This document shows positions 16,798 to 24,186 of a DNA stretch of 43,680 nucleotides, one piece after another. The stretch spans positions 1-43,680 of the forward strand of contig JAHAEW010000019.1 in NCBI GenBank assembly GCA_018374635.1. The letters are read 5' to 3'. The DNA is from Clostridiales bacterium (lineage in GTDB: Bacteria > Bacillota > Clostridia > Oscillospirales > Oscillospiraceae). A model generated the notes under the pieces. It did not search any database. It worked only from the letters and a program-made list of their open reading frames with translations, and had not been told where the DNA came from. Position 1 is the first letter of the stretch, and every line of letters starts with the position of its first letter. The position numbers and the translations under genes are program-made.

Positions 16798-17409
16798 ATG
16801 GGCGGAAGGTATATCGTAGGGATCACAGGGGCCAGCGGTTCGCTCTATGCCGAGGCGGTGATCCGGCGGCTGCTGAAGGCGGGGTGTGAGGTCCACCTCT
16901 GCCTGACCCGGGCCGGACAGATCGTCGTGCGGGAGGAGCTGCCCTGGCAGTGGCCGGAGGGCGCCGCGCCGGAGGAGATCCAGGCCGTGCTGCGCAGCCA
17001 GTTCCAATGCGGAGAGGAGCTGCGGTATTACGATATCCATGCCATCGGCGCACGGATCGCCAGCGGTTCCTTTCGGACCGACGGAATGGTGGTGGCCCCC
17101 TGTTCCATGGGCACCCTCTCCGCCATCGCCCATGGAGCCTCCCACAACCTGCTGGAGCGGGCCGCCGACGTGGTGCTCAAGGAGCGGGGAAAGCTGGTCC
17201 TGGCGGTGCGGGAGACCCCCTTCAGCACCATCCACCTGCAAAATATGCTCACCCTCTCCCAGTGCGGCGCGGTCATCATGCCGGCCTGCCCGTCCTTCTA
17301 CCACGCCCCCTCCTCTCTGGAGGAGCTGGCCGACTTCTTCGCCGGGCGTCTTCTGGACCAGCTGGGGCGCTCCGATGACAGCATCCGCCGCTGGGAGGGG
17401 ATCGATTGA
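16798..17409 (+). CDS. UbiX-family flavin prenyltransferase
   Basis: A 203-residue flavoprotein of normal UbiX length. It shows VGITGASGSLYAEAVIRRL at the N-terminus, APCSMGTLSAIAHG (about 101-114), RAADVVLKER, the RETPFSTIHLQNML block and MPACPSFYHAP. It links dimethylallyl phosphate to FMN to make prFMN, the cofactor of the UbiD enzyme encoded just upstream. GGAGAAGGGAGAG precedes the start. Close pairing with ubiD indicates dedicated cofactor supply. Confidence 0.93.
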   Translation: MGGRYIVGITGASGSLYAEAVIRRLLKAGCEVHLCLTRAGQIVVREELPWQWPEGAAPEEIQAVLRSQFQCGEELRYYDIHAIGARIASGSFRTDGMVVAPCSMGTLSAIAHGASHNLLERAADVVLKERGKLVLAVRETPFSTIHLQNMLTLSQCGAVIMPACPSFYHAPSSLEELADFFAGRLLDQLGRSDDSIRRWEGID

Positions 17410-17427
17410 CCGGAAGAGGGGAAGAGA

Positions 17428-18765
17428 ATGCGCCATAAGATCGCATTTATCACCACGGAATATGTGAAGCCGCATCTGGAGCGGGTTCTGCCTCAGCTGG
17501 GCATGGATGTGGCTTTTTCCATCTATGCCTACCATCCCTTTGAGGAGCTCGGCGGATTTTTCCGGCAGATCCCACGGGAAGTGGACGGAGTCATCACCAG
17601 CGGCAACCGGTTCGGCAGCGCCTTCTGGCACATGTTCCCGCGGGACCGGCGGGTGGTGGTGCCTATGGGCATCAATGACGCGGAGGTCCACCGGCTCTTC
17701 TGGCGGCTGAAGCAGGAGCGGCCGGAGCTGGATTTTCAGAAGATCTATGTCGACTTCCTGGATGAGCTTCACCTGAGCATCCAGAGTTTCCTGACGGAAG
17801 ATCACGGGATTCCCCTCTCGGTGAGCATGGACGCCGGACGGGAACAGACTCCGGAGGAGTTCCAGCGGGGGGAGTACCGGCAGTTTCAAAAGCTGCTGGC
17901 GGTGTGGGAGACCGGGCAGTTTGAGCGGATCATTACCCGGTACAGCGGGTTGCTTCCGATGCTGCGGCAGCGGGGAGTACCGGTCTCCTATCCGTTCCCC
18001 AGCATCGACAGTATCCGCTGTGCCTGCGCCCAGGCCCGGCGAGAGATCGAGATGCGCCAGCTCCAGGACTACCAGGCGGCCGAGATCCATGTGAATCTGT
18101 GGATGCCCAATCCGGCCTATACGGTGGAAACCCTCTATGAGCAGCGGCTGCTTCAGCTCCAGCAGAGCCTGATGGACTATTTCGGGAGCAAGGCGGAGGA
18201 TATGCTCTTCCGCCGCAGCCACTTCGGAGTGGATATCCTGACCGACCGGAAAACGGTGGCCCAGTGCACCCGGGAGTATACCGTGTGCGAGCTCAGTTCC
18301 TTTCTGAATACACGCCTGGACTTTCGGACGTTCGTGGGATATGGGATCGGGCAGGGGATCTATCAGGCGCGCCTCAATGCCATTACGGCGACCCGGGAAT
18401 CCGAGGTGTCGGGGGGCAGCTATCTGGTCAATGAACAGGATCTTCTCATTGGTCCCCTGGGCGGAGGGGAGGCCGCGCCGCCGTCGCCGTCCGTGTTCTC
18501 CTACGTGTCCAGCCGCGCGGGGATCTCACAGGCCGCCATCAACCGGGTGCTGGAAGTGCTGGGGGCCATGCCGAACGGACGCCTGACCTCCCAGGAGTTG
18601 GCGGAGCGGCTGGCAATTACCCGGCGCAGTGCCAACTATTTTCTCAAGGCCATGACCCAGACCGGGATTTTGCAGGTGGTGGACATGCACCGGGCGGCCG
18701 GCCGCGGACGTCCGGAACAGGTCTATGGCCGCGCCGCGGTGGAGAGTACAGACAGAATTCATTGA
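17428..18765 (+). CDS. Putative regulator with sensor, GGDEF-like and HTH parts
   Basis: A 445-residue protein beginning MRHKIAFITTEY, with an N-terminal alpha/beta region (1-115) containing VDGVITSGNRFG, reminiscent of PrpR-type sensing domains. A long middle region leads to GYGIGQGIYQARLNAI (about 305-320) and YLVNEQDLLIGPLGGG, a pattern resembling the degenerate GGDEF-like domain found in some Firmicute regulators. The C-terminus has a helix-turn-helix: RLTSQELAERLAITRRSANYF. A cytoplasmic one-component regulator of the upstream genes is the best reading. It starts 18 bases after ubiX and is the last gene before a terminator. The family name could not be fixed, and the GGDEF resemblance is weak evidence. 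Confidence 0.6.
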   Translation: MRHKIAFITTEYVKPHLERVLPQLGMDVAFSIYAYHPFEELGGFFRQIPREVDGVITSGNRFGSAFWHMFPRDRRVVVPMGINDAEVHRLFWRLKQERPELDFQKIYVDFLDELHLSIQSFLTEDHGIPLSVSMDAGREQTPEEFQRGEYRQFQKLLAVWETGQFERIITRYSGLLPMLRQRGVPVSYPFPSIDSIRCACAQARREIEMRQLQDYQAAEIHVNLWMPNPAYTVETLYEQRLLQLQQSLMDYFGSKAEDMLFRRSHFGVDILTDRKTVAQCTREYTVCELSSFLNTRLDFRTFVGYGIGQGIYQARLNAITATRESEVSGGSYLVNEQDLLIGPLGGGEAAPPSPSVFSYVSSRAGISQAAINRVLEVLGAMPNGRLTSQELAERLAITRRSANYFLKAMTQTGILQVVDMHRAAGRGRPEQVYGRAAVESTDRIH

Positions 18766-18783
18766 GACGAGAAAAAAGAGCTT

Positions 18784-18831
18784 AAAAAGATCTCCGGGAG
18801 ACTGCATTTGCGGCCTTCTGGAGGTCTTTTT
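18784..18831 (+). terminator. Terminator at end of catabolic island
   Basis: 12-bp arms with one G-U pair (18784-18795 and 18820-18831) end in five T on the plus strand, 18 bases after the regulator stop. It marks the end of the 7.3-18.8 kb transcription unit. Confidence 0.75.
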
Positions 18832-19138
18832 ATGACGCACAGCTGAAAATTGCGATGGAACACGGAGAAGCGCTTTGATGACACATCCAAGGTTCCGGTG
18901 TGCGTCATGGGGAGCAATAAAAACGCGGTGGCACGGCAGAACATCGGACGCATGATCAAGCATATCATGAAGTATTTTGGATATCTGCCAGTGGACGGCG
19001 GACTGTCTGAACGGGCCAGGATCCCGGTCAGCGCCGGCTCCAGGTACTTTTCCACTTGTGCGGTTTATGAACCCTGCCGCAAAGCGAAATTTAAAAGGAA
19101 GATGGATGTCGTTCCGGTATAGTGCCGGAACAATAGAA
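18832..19138 (+). other. Gene-poor gap with an unrecognised open frame
   Basis: About 300 bases between the island terminator and the M42 peptidase block. One plus-strand open frame (18850-19122, 90 codons, no good start; the first in-frame ATG is at 18907) contains VPVCVMGSNKNAVARQNIGR. It resembles nothing I know and has no ribosome site. A small inverted repeat (19111-19117 with 19125-19131) follows. It may be a decayed gene fragment; a real small protein is possible but not supported. Confidence 0.3.
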
Positions 19139-19183
19139 ACGGGCCGGGTCCCCTCTGTACATGGCAGAGGGGACCCGGCCCGT
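19139..19183 (-). terminator. Long stem-loop ending the peptide-uptake operon
   Basis: A 19-bp perfect GC-rich stem (19139-19157 and 19165-19183) with a 7-base loop lies 11 bases beyond the M42 peptidase stop. The minus-strand tail is TTTCTATTG, a modest T-run. Probable terminator of the minus-strand operon. Confidence 0.65.
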
Positions 19184-19194
19184 AGCAATCACGC

Positions 19195-20235
19195 TTACAG
19201 TCCGAGGGCATATCCCAGCAAAAGCTTGGTGGTATTCTCCAGGCTCTTCACATGGGTGCGCTCCACGGCATGGCTGCAATAGACCGGCATGCCGAAAGCC
19301 GCAACCCGGACATTGTTGCCCGATTTGAGCGCAATGCTGGCGTCTGTGCCGTAGTGGTAGAAGATATCCACCGCGTAGTCACAGCCGATGCGCCCGGCGG
19401 TCTCAATGATGCGGCTGGTCAGGTCATAGTCATAGGGGGAAAACGCATCCTTGCAGCAGATGGCCACATTGAATTCGTTGCCCTCATAGTCCGGACCGAT
19501 CAGACCAATGTCGATGGCCACAAATTCCTCCACCTCGGGAGGGAGGTAGGAGCCGCCGTGGCCGATCTCCTCATAGTGCGGGAAGGCCAGCAGGGTGCGG
19601 TACTTGGGTTTCAGATTGTGCTCGGTCAGATACTTGAGCATGGCAAAGATACAGGCCACAGCGCCCTTATCGTCGATGAAGCGGGACTTGAGATAGCCGT
19701 TGTCCGTCACTGTGCAGCGGGGCTCAAAGGAGACCATGTCTCCGTGGCGGATGCCTAGATCCAGCACATCCTGGCGCGTTTTGATGGGCTGATCCAGAAG
19801 GATCATCATATTCTGCTCATTGCGCTCCAGCGTACGGGCGTCATCAAAGACATGGACCGAGTGGGACTGGCAGGTATAGAGGCCGGTATATTTGCGTCCG
19901 TCACGGGTGTGAACGGTGACGGTCTCGCTCTCCATACTGGTGTGGCTGACGCCGCCCAGATTGCGGATGCGGATCATGCCGTCGTCGTCGATCCGGCGGA
20001 CAACAAAGCCCAGGGTATCCAGGTGGCCTCCGATCATAACGGTTTTGCTGTTATCTTGCCCATCCACCGTGATGTAGACGGTGTTCCGGTTGTCGCAGGT
20101 CACCTCATAGCCCAGCTCTTTGGCGATCTGAGCGACCACAGGATTGATCTCCCGGTAATAACCCACAGGGCTGGGGGTGTTGACCAGCGTGCGGAAGGTG
20201 TCCAGAATATATTGTGTGTCGATTTGAAGTTCCAT
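19195..20235 (-). CDS. M42-family metallo-aminopeptidase
   Basis: The 346-residue cytoplasmic enzyme has the M42 layout with two-metal ligands: H71 and D73 (GGHLDT), D188 (SRFIDDKGA), E222/E223 (HYEEIGHGG), D242 (AIDIG) and H322 (YCSHAVERTH). Relatives are self-compartmentalising aminopeptidases that trim short peptides. AGGAGG lies nine bases before the ATG. It is the last gene of the oligopeptide importer operon, 25 bases after the second ATPase gene. The natural reading is that it hydrolyses imported peptides. Confidence 0.88.
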   Translation of the reverse strand: MELQIDTQYILDTFRTLVNTPSPVGYYREINPVVAQIAKELGYEVTCDNRNTVYITVDGQDNSKTVMIGGHLDTLGFVVRRIDDDGMIRIRNLGGVSHTSMESETVTVHTRDGRKYTGLYTCQSHSVHVFDDARTLERNEQNMMILLDQPIKTRQDVLDLGIRHGDMVSFEPRCTVTDNGYLKSRFIDDKGAVACIFAMLKYLTEHNLKPKYRTLLAFPHYEEIGHGGSYLPPEVEEFVAIDIGLIGPDYEGNEFNVAICCKDAFSPYDYDLTSRIIETAGRIGCDYAVDIFYHYGTDASIALKSGNNVRVAAFGMPVYCSHAVERTHVKSLENTTKLLLGYALGL

Positions 20236-20260
20236 GTTACAGTTCCTCCTGGAATTCCGT

Positions 20261-21250
20261 TTAGTTTCCCTGAGAAGATTCCGCCAGAGGCAGCCCCTGG
20301 TCAGCGCACAGATGACAGGCTGCCTTGTGGCGGGGGCTGACCTGATAGACCTTGGGCTCAACCTCGAAGCACTCAGGCCGGGCATAGGCGCAGCGGGGCG
20401 CGAAGCGGCAGCCGGGCTTGGGGTCGATGGGAGAGCTGATCTCGCCCTGAAGGAGAATGCGCTCTTTCTTGTGGTGGATGTCAGGCACCGGGATGGCCGA
20501 GAGCAGGGCCTTGGTGTAGGGGTGTGTGGGGGAGGCAAAGAGCTCCTCACTGGGGGCATACTCCACCATTTTGCCCAGATACATGACCATGATGTTGTCG
20601 GAGAAATAGTTGACCACCGACAGATCGTGGGTGATGAACATGTAGGTCAGTCCCCGCTCGTGCTGGAGCTTTTTCAGCAGGTTCAGGATCTGCGCCTGAA
20701 TGGAAACGTCCAGAGCGGACACGGGCTCATCACAGACGATAAAGGAGGGGTCCATGGCCAAGGCCCGGGCAATGCCGATGCGCTGGCGGCGTCCGCCGTC
20801 CAGCTCATGGGGATAGGTGTTCACCAGGCGCTGGCTGAGGCCCACGGTCTCCATCAGGCGGATGACCCGGCGCTCCAGTTCCTGCTTGCTTTTGCACAGC
20901 TTATGCAGGCGCAGAGGATCGCCGATGATCTCGCTGACCGACTTGCGGGGGTTCAGAGAGGCAAAGGGGTCCTGGAAAATCATCTGCATCTCCTTGCGGA
21001 GATTGCGCATCTCACGGGTAGAAAACTTGGTGATATCCGTTCCCTGAAAGAGGACCTGGCCGCTGGTGGGGTCCTGCAGGCGGAGAATGGCCCGCCCGGT
21101 AGTGGATTTGCCGCAGCCGGATTCGCCCACGACGCCCAGGGTCTTGCCGCGCTCCAGGGTGAAGGAGATGTCATCCACCGCGTGGAGCTGTCCCTTTTTG
21201 GTGGGAAAATATTTTTTGAGGTTGCGTACCTCCAAAATGACGTCAGACAT
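20261..21250 (-). CDS. Oligopeptide ABC importer ATPase, DppF/OppF type
   Basis: The 329-residue ATPase has Walker A GESGCGKST (42-50), a degenerate signature (DGGRRQRIGIARA; the usual first Ser is Asp), Walker B SFIVCDEPVSALD and the C-terminal oligo_HPY cysteine motif (PGCRFAPRCAYARPEC) that can hold an Fe-S cluster. It pairs with the preceding DppD-type ATPase to drive peptide uptake. The ATG at 21250 has AGGAGG eight bases upstream and overlaps the previous gene by eight bases; the GTG three codons upstream is part of that ribosome site. The Asp at the first signature position is a mild oddity. Confidence 0.9.
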   Translation of the reverse strand: MSDVILEVRNLKKYFPTKKGQLHAVDDISFTLERGKTLGVVGESGCGKSTTGRAILRLQDPTSGQVLFQGTDITKFSTREMRNLRKEMQMIFQDPFASLNPRKSVSEIIGDPLRLHKLCKSKQELERRVIRLMETVGLSQRLVNTYPHELDGGRRQRIGIARALAMDPSFIVCDEPVSALDVSIQAQILNLLKKLQHERGLTYMFITHDLSVVNYFSDNIMVMYLGKMVEYAPSEELFASPTHPYTKALLSAIPVPDIHHKKERILLQGEISSPIDPKPGCRFAPRCAYARPECFEVEPKVYQVSPRHKAACHLCADQGLPLAESSQGN

Positions 21251-22250
21251 GGTCCGCACCTCCTAATGTGACTCCCGCATCGGGCTCATAGGCCAGACAG
21301 CGGACAGTATGGCTGTCCGAAAGCTGGGTGATCCGGGGCATACGGGTCTTGCAGATCTCCTGGCAGTGGCCGCAGCGGGGATGGAAGGGGCAGCCGCTGG
21401 GGAGGTCGGTCGGGTCGGGCATCAGGCCGGGGATGGGCTTGAGTTCTTCATTGCGCCGCTCGATATTGGGCAAGGAGTCGAAAAGCCCCTTGGTATAGGG
21501 ATGGGCCGTGTGATCAAAGATGTCCTCCAGTGTGCCGTGCTCCACGATGTAGCCGGCGTACATGATGCTCACCTCGTCGCAGACCTCGGCCACAATGCCT
21601 AGATCGTGGGTGATCATCAGCATGGAGGTGCCGTATTTTTCCCGCAGCTTCTGCATCAGGTCCAGCACTTGGGCCTGGATGGTCACATCCAGGGCGGTGG
21701 TGGGCTCGTCGGCAATGAGCAGGTTGGGGTTGCAGGCCAGGGCCATGGCGATGACCACCCGCTGCTTCATGCCGCCGGAAAACTGATGGGGATATTCTGC
21801 GGCACGCTCACCGGGGATGCCCACCAGCTCCAGCATCTCCTGGGCGCGGACCATGGCTTCTTTTTTATTGATCTTCTGGTGGAGCAGGATGACCTCGGCA
21901 ATCTGTTCTCCCACGGACATGACCGGGTTCAGGGAGGTCATAGGGTCCTGGAAGATCATAGACACATAGTCGCCGCGGATCTCCTCCATCTGCTGAAGGG
22001 AGTACTCGAAAATATTTTTTCCATCCAGAAGAATGGTGCCTCCGGTGATCTCTCCGGGGGGATCGGGGATCAGGCGGAGGATGCTCAGGGCGGCGGTGGT
22101 CTTACCGGCGCCGGTCTCGCCTACCAGGCCCAGGGTTTTGCCCTTTTCAATGTCCAGATCGATGCCGTTGATGGCGTGGACCACTCCGTCGGTCGTGGAA
22201 AACTGGACCGACAGATCCCGGATCTGGACGCTATACTCTTTTTCTTGCAT
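21243..22250 (-). CDS. Oligopeptide ABC importer ATPase, DppD/OppD type
   Basis: The 335-residue ATPase has Walker A GETGAGKT (44-51), signature SGGMKQRVVIAMA, Walker B LLIADEPTTALD, the switch His in MLMITHDLG and the C-terminal CPFHPRCGHCQEIC cysteine motif. It energises the DppB/DppC pair. It starts 16 bases after the dppC-like gene and overlaps the next ATPase gene by eight bases. Confidence 0.92.
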   Translation of the reverse strand: MQEKEYSVQIRDLSVQFSTTDGVVHAINGIDLDIEKGKTLGLVGETGAGKTTAALSILRLIPDPPGEITGGTILLDGKNIFEYSLQQMEEIRGDYVSMIFQDPMTSLNPVMSVGEQIAEVILLHQKINKKEAMVRAQEMLELVGIPGERAAEYPHQFSGGMKQRVVIAMALACNPNLLIADEPTTALDVTIQAQVLDLMQKLREKYGTSMLMITHDLGIVAEVCDEVSIMYAGYIVEHGTLEDIFDHTAHPYTKGLFDSLPNIERRNEELKPIPGLMPDPTDLPSGCPFHPRCGHCQEICKTRMPRITQLSDSHTVRCLAYEPDAGVTLGGADHV

Positions 22251-22266
22251 GTCTCATTGTCCTCCC

Positions 22267-23172
22267 TTACTGCTTCAGTCTGGGATCGAGGGCATCCCGC
22301 AGACCGTCGCCCACCAGATTCAGGGCCAGGACCGTGATCACAATGGCCAGACCGGGGAACACCGTCAGGTGGATGGCGTCGCGCATATAGGTGCGCCCGC
22401 CGGAGAGCATAGCGCCCCATTCGGGCACCGGCTGCTGCACGCCAAGGCCGATGAAGCTCAAAGATGCCGTGGACAGGATGGCGCTGGCGACGCCCAGCGT
22501 GGCCTGTACAATAATGGGAGCCATGCAGTTGGGAATGATCTCCCGGAGAATGATGCGGAGAGTACCGGTACCGATGGAGCGGCTGGACTCGACAAATTCC
22601 TGATCCTTGATGCTCAGCACGGCGGCGCGGACGATTCGGGCATAGCCGGGCACACTGGACATACCGATGGCGACCATAACGTTAAAGAGACTGGTGCCGA
22701 AGGCGGCCACGATGGTGATGGCCAGCAGGATGCTGGGGACAGCCAGGAGAACATCCATCACGCGCATGATGATGTTATCAATGATGCCGCCGTAATAGCC
22801 GGCCAGTGCGCCGCACAGTCCGCCGATGACCAGGGAGATGGTCACCGAGACCAGGCCGACCACCAGAGAAATCCGGGAGCCATGGATAAGGCGGGCCAGA
22901 ATGTCGCGCCCGTATTCGTCGGTGCCCAGCCAGTGCTGTGCGCTGGGCCCCTGAAGGCGGATGGACATATCCTGCTTGATGACCAGGGTCTCGTAATCGG
23001 CCAGCTGATTGGCAAAGAGCGCACAAAAGACCAGAAGCAAAAGGATGACCAGACCGATCATCGCCATCTTGTTTCGGCACAGACGCATCCATACGTCGGC
23101 CGCCATACTGCGCTTTTTCTTGGCGGGCGGAAGGGAGGCGGTGTCTGCCTGCACCGTATGAGTATGTTTCAT
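22267..23172 (-). CDS. Oligopeptide ABC importer permease, DppC type
   Basis: The 301-residue inner-membrane protein has an N-terminal OppC_N segment (membrane helix about 37-57) and HWLGTDEYGRDILARLIHG. The BPD_transp_1 domain carries an EAA-type loop (ESSRSIGTGTLRIILREIIP) that contacts the ATPases. The ATG at 23172 has GGAGG eight bases upstream; a GTG three codons earlier lies inside that site and is rejected. Confidence 0.92.
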   Translation of the reverse strand: MKHTHTVQADTASLPPAKKKRSMAADVWMRLCRNKMAMIGLVILLLLVFCALFANQLADYETLVIKQDMSIRLQGPSAQHWLGTDEYGRDILARLIHGSRISLVVGLVSVTISLVIGGLCGALAGYYGGIIDNIIMRVMDVLLAVPSILLAITIVAAFGTSLFNVMVAIGMSSVPGYARIVRAAVLSIKDQEFVESSRSIGTGTLRIILREIIPNCMAPIIVQATLGVASAILSTASLSFIGLGVQQPVPEWGAMLSGGRTYMRDAIHLTVFPGLAIVITVLALNLVGDGLRDALDPRLKQ

Positions 23173-23187
23173 TGTCTGCACCTCCCT

Positions 23188-24114
23188 TTACTTATACTTG
23201 GACTTGATCCGGGGATCCACAAAGGCATAGAGCAGATCCACCAGCAGGTTGACGATACTGAAAGCGATGGAGAACACGATGACGCAGCCCATCACCGAGG
23301 GGGTATCCTTGGCTTTGATGCTGTTGACCAGATAAGTACCCACGCCGGGCCAGGAGAATACGGTCTCCGTCAGCACCGCGCCGCCCAGCAGGTAACCGAA
23401 CTGAAGGCCGATGACCGTGATAACGGGGATCAGGGCGTTGCGCAGGGCGTGGCGGGTGATGACAACACGCTGCTTCATGCCCTTGGCCTGGGCAGTGCGG
23501 ATATAATCCTGACGGATGACTTCCAGCATGGAGGAGCGGGTGGTGCGGGTAATGCTGGCCATACATCCGGTGCCCAGGGTAATCACGGGCATGATGTAGG
23601 TTTTCCACCCGTCCATGCCGCCCGATGGGAACCATTTCAGATTAAGGGAGAAGACGATGATCAGGATCAAGCCCAGCCAGAAGTTGGGGGTGGCCACGCC
23701 CAGCAGGGCTCCCACCATACTCACCCCGTCTACCAACGAATATTGTTTGGTGGCGGATATGATGCCGATGGGGATGGAGAGCGCCACCGCAAAGAGCATG
23801 CCCCACAGGGAGAGCTTCAGTGTGGCGGGAAAGCGGCCCATGATCTCGTCAAAGACCGGCCGGTTGGATTTGTAGGAGGTCCCCATATCTCCATGGAGGA
23901 GTCCGCCCATATAGTCCACATAGCGCTTGAGGACAGGGTCATTCAGGCCCAGCTCCTCCCGCAGGGCCTCTACCGCCTCGATGGGGGCTGTCTCACCGAG
24001 GATGGTGCGGGCGGGATCACCGGGAGACAGGGACATAATAAAAAATACCAGAAACGACACGCCGATGATGACAGGAATCAGCATCAGCAGTCGTTTCAAC
24101 ACATATTTATACAT
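23188..24114 (-). CDS. Oligopeptide ABC importer permease, DppB type
   Basis: The 308-residue membrane protein starts MYKYVLKRLLMLIPVIIGVS, the usual DppB first helix, followed by SPGDPARTILGE and GLNDPVLKRYVDYM. The conserved cytoplasmic loop is DYIRTAQAKGMKQRVVITRH. It heterodimerises with the DppC-type subunit. AAAGGAG lies ten bases before the ATG. It is separated from the binding-protein gene by 72 bases containing a stem-loop. Confidence 0.93.
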   Translation of the reverse strand: MYKYVLKRLLMLIPVIIGVSFLVFFIMSLSPGDPARTILGETAPIEAVEALREELGLNDPVLKRYVDYMGGLLHGDMGTSYKSNRPVFDEIMGRFPATLKLSLWGMLFAVALSIPIGIISATKQYSLVDGVSMVGALLGVATPNFWLGLILIIVFSLNLKWFPSGGMDGWKTYIMPVITLGTGCMASITRTTRSSMLEVIRQDYIRTAQAKGMKQRVVITRHALRNALIPVITVIGLQFGYLLGGAVLTETVFSWPGVGTYLVNSIKAKDTPSVMGCVIVFSIAFSIVNLLVDLLYAFVDPRIKSKYK

Positions 24115-24133
24115 AGTTGTCTGGCTCCTTTAA

Positions 24134-24165
24134 GCATGGGCAAAGGCCGAAGCCCTTGCCCATGC
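24134..24165 (-). other. Intercistronic stem-loop after binding-protein gene
   Basis: Arms at 24134-24146 and 24153-24165 pair with one mismatch around a short loop. They sit between the abundant binding-protein gene and the permease genes, with no T-run. The likely role is mRNA stabilisation or partial termination. Confidence 0.55.
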
Positions 24166-24186
24166 AGCGTGCATTTGGAAGAAAGA

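Noticed and set aside
15420..17409. UbiD/UbiX as ubiquinone or menaquinone biosynthesis genes
   Set aside because: No other quinone genes are nearby, and the operon partners are an importer, a deaminase and a reductase, so a catabolic role fits better.
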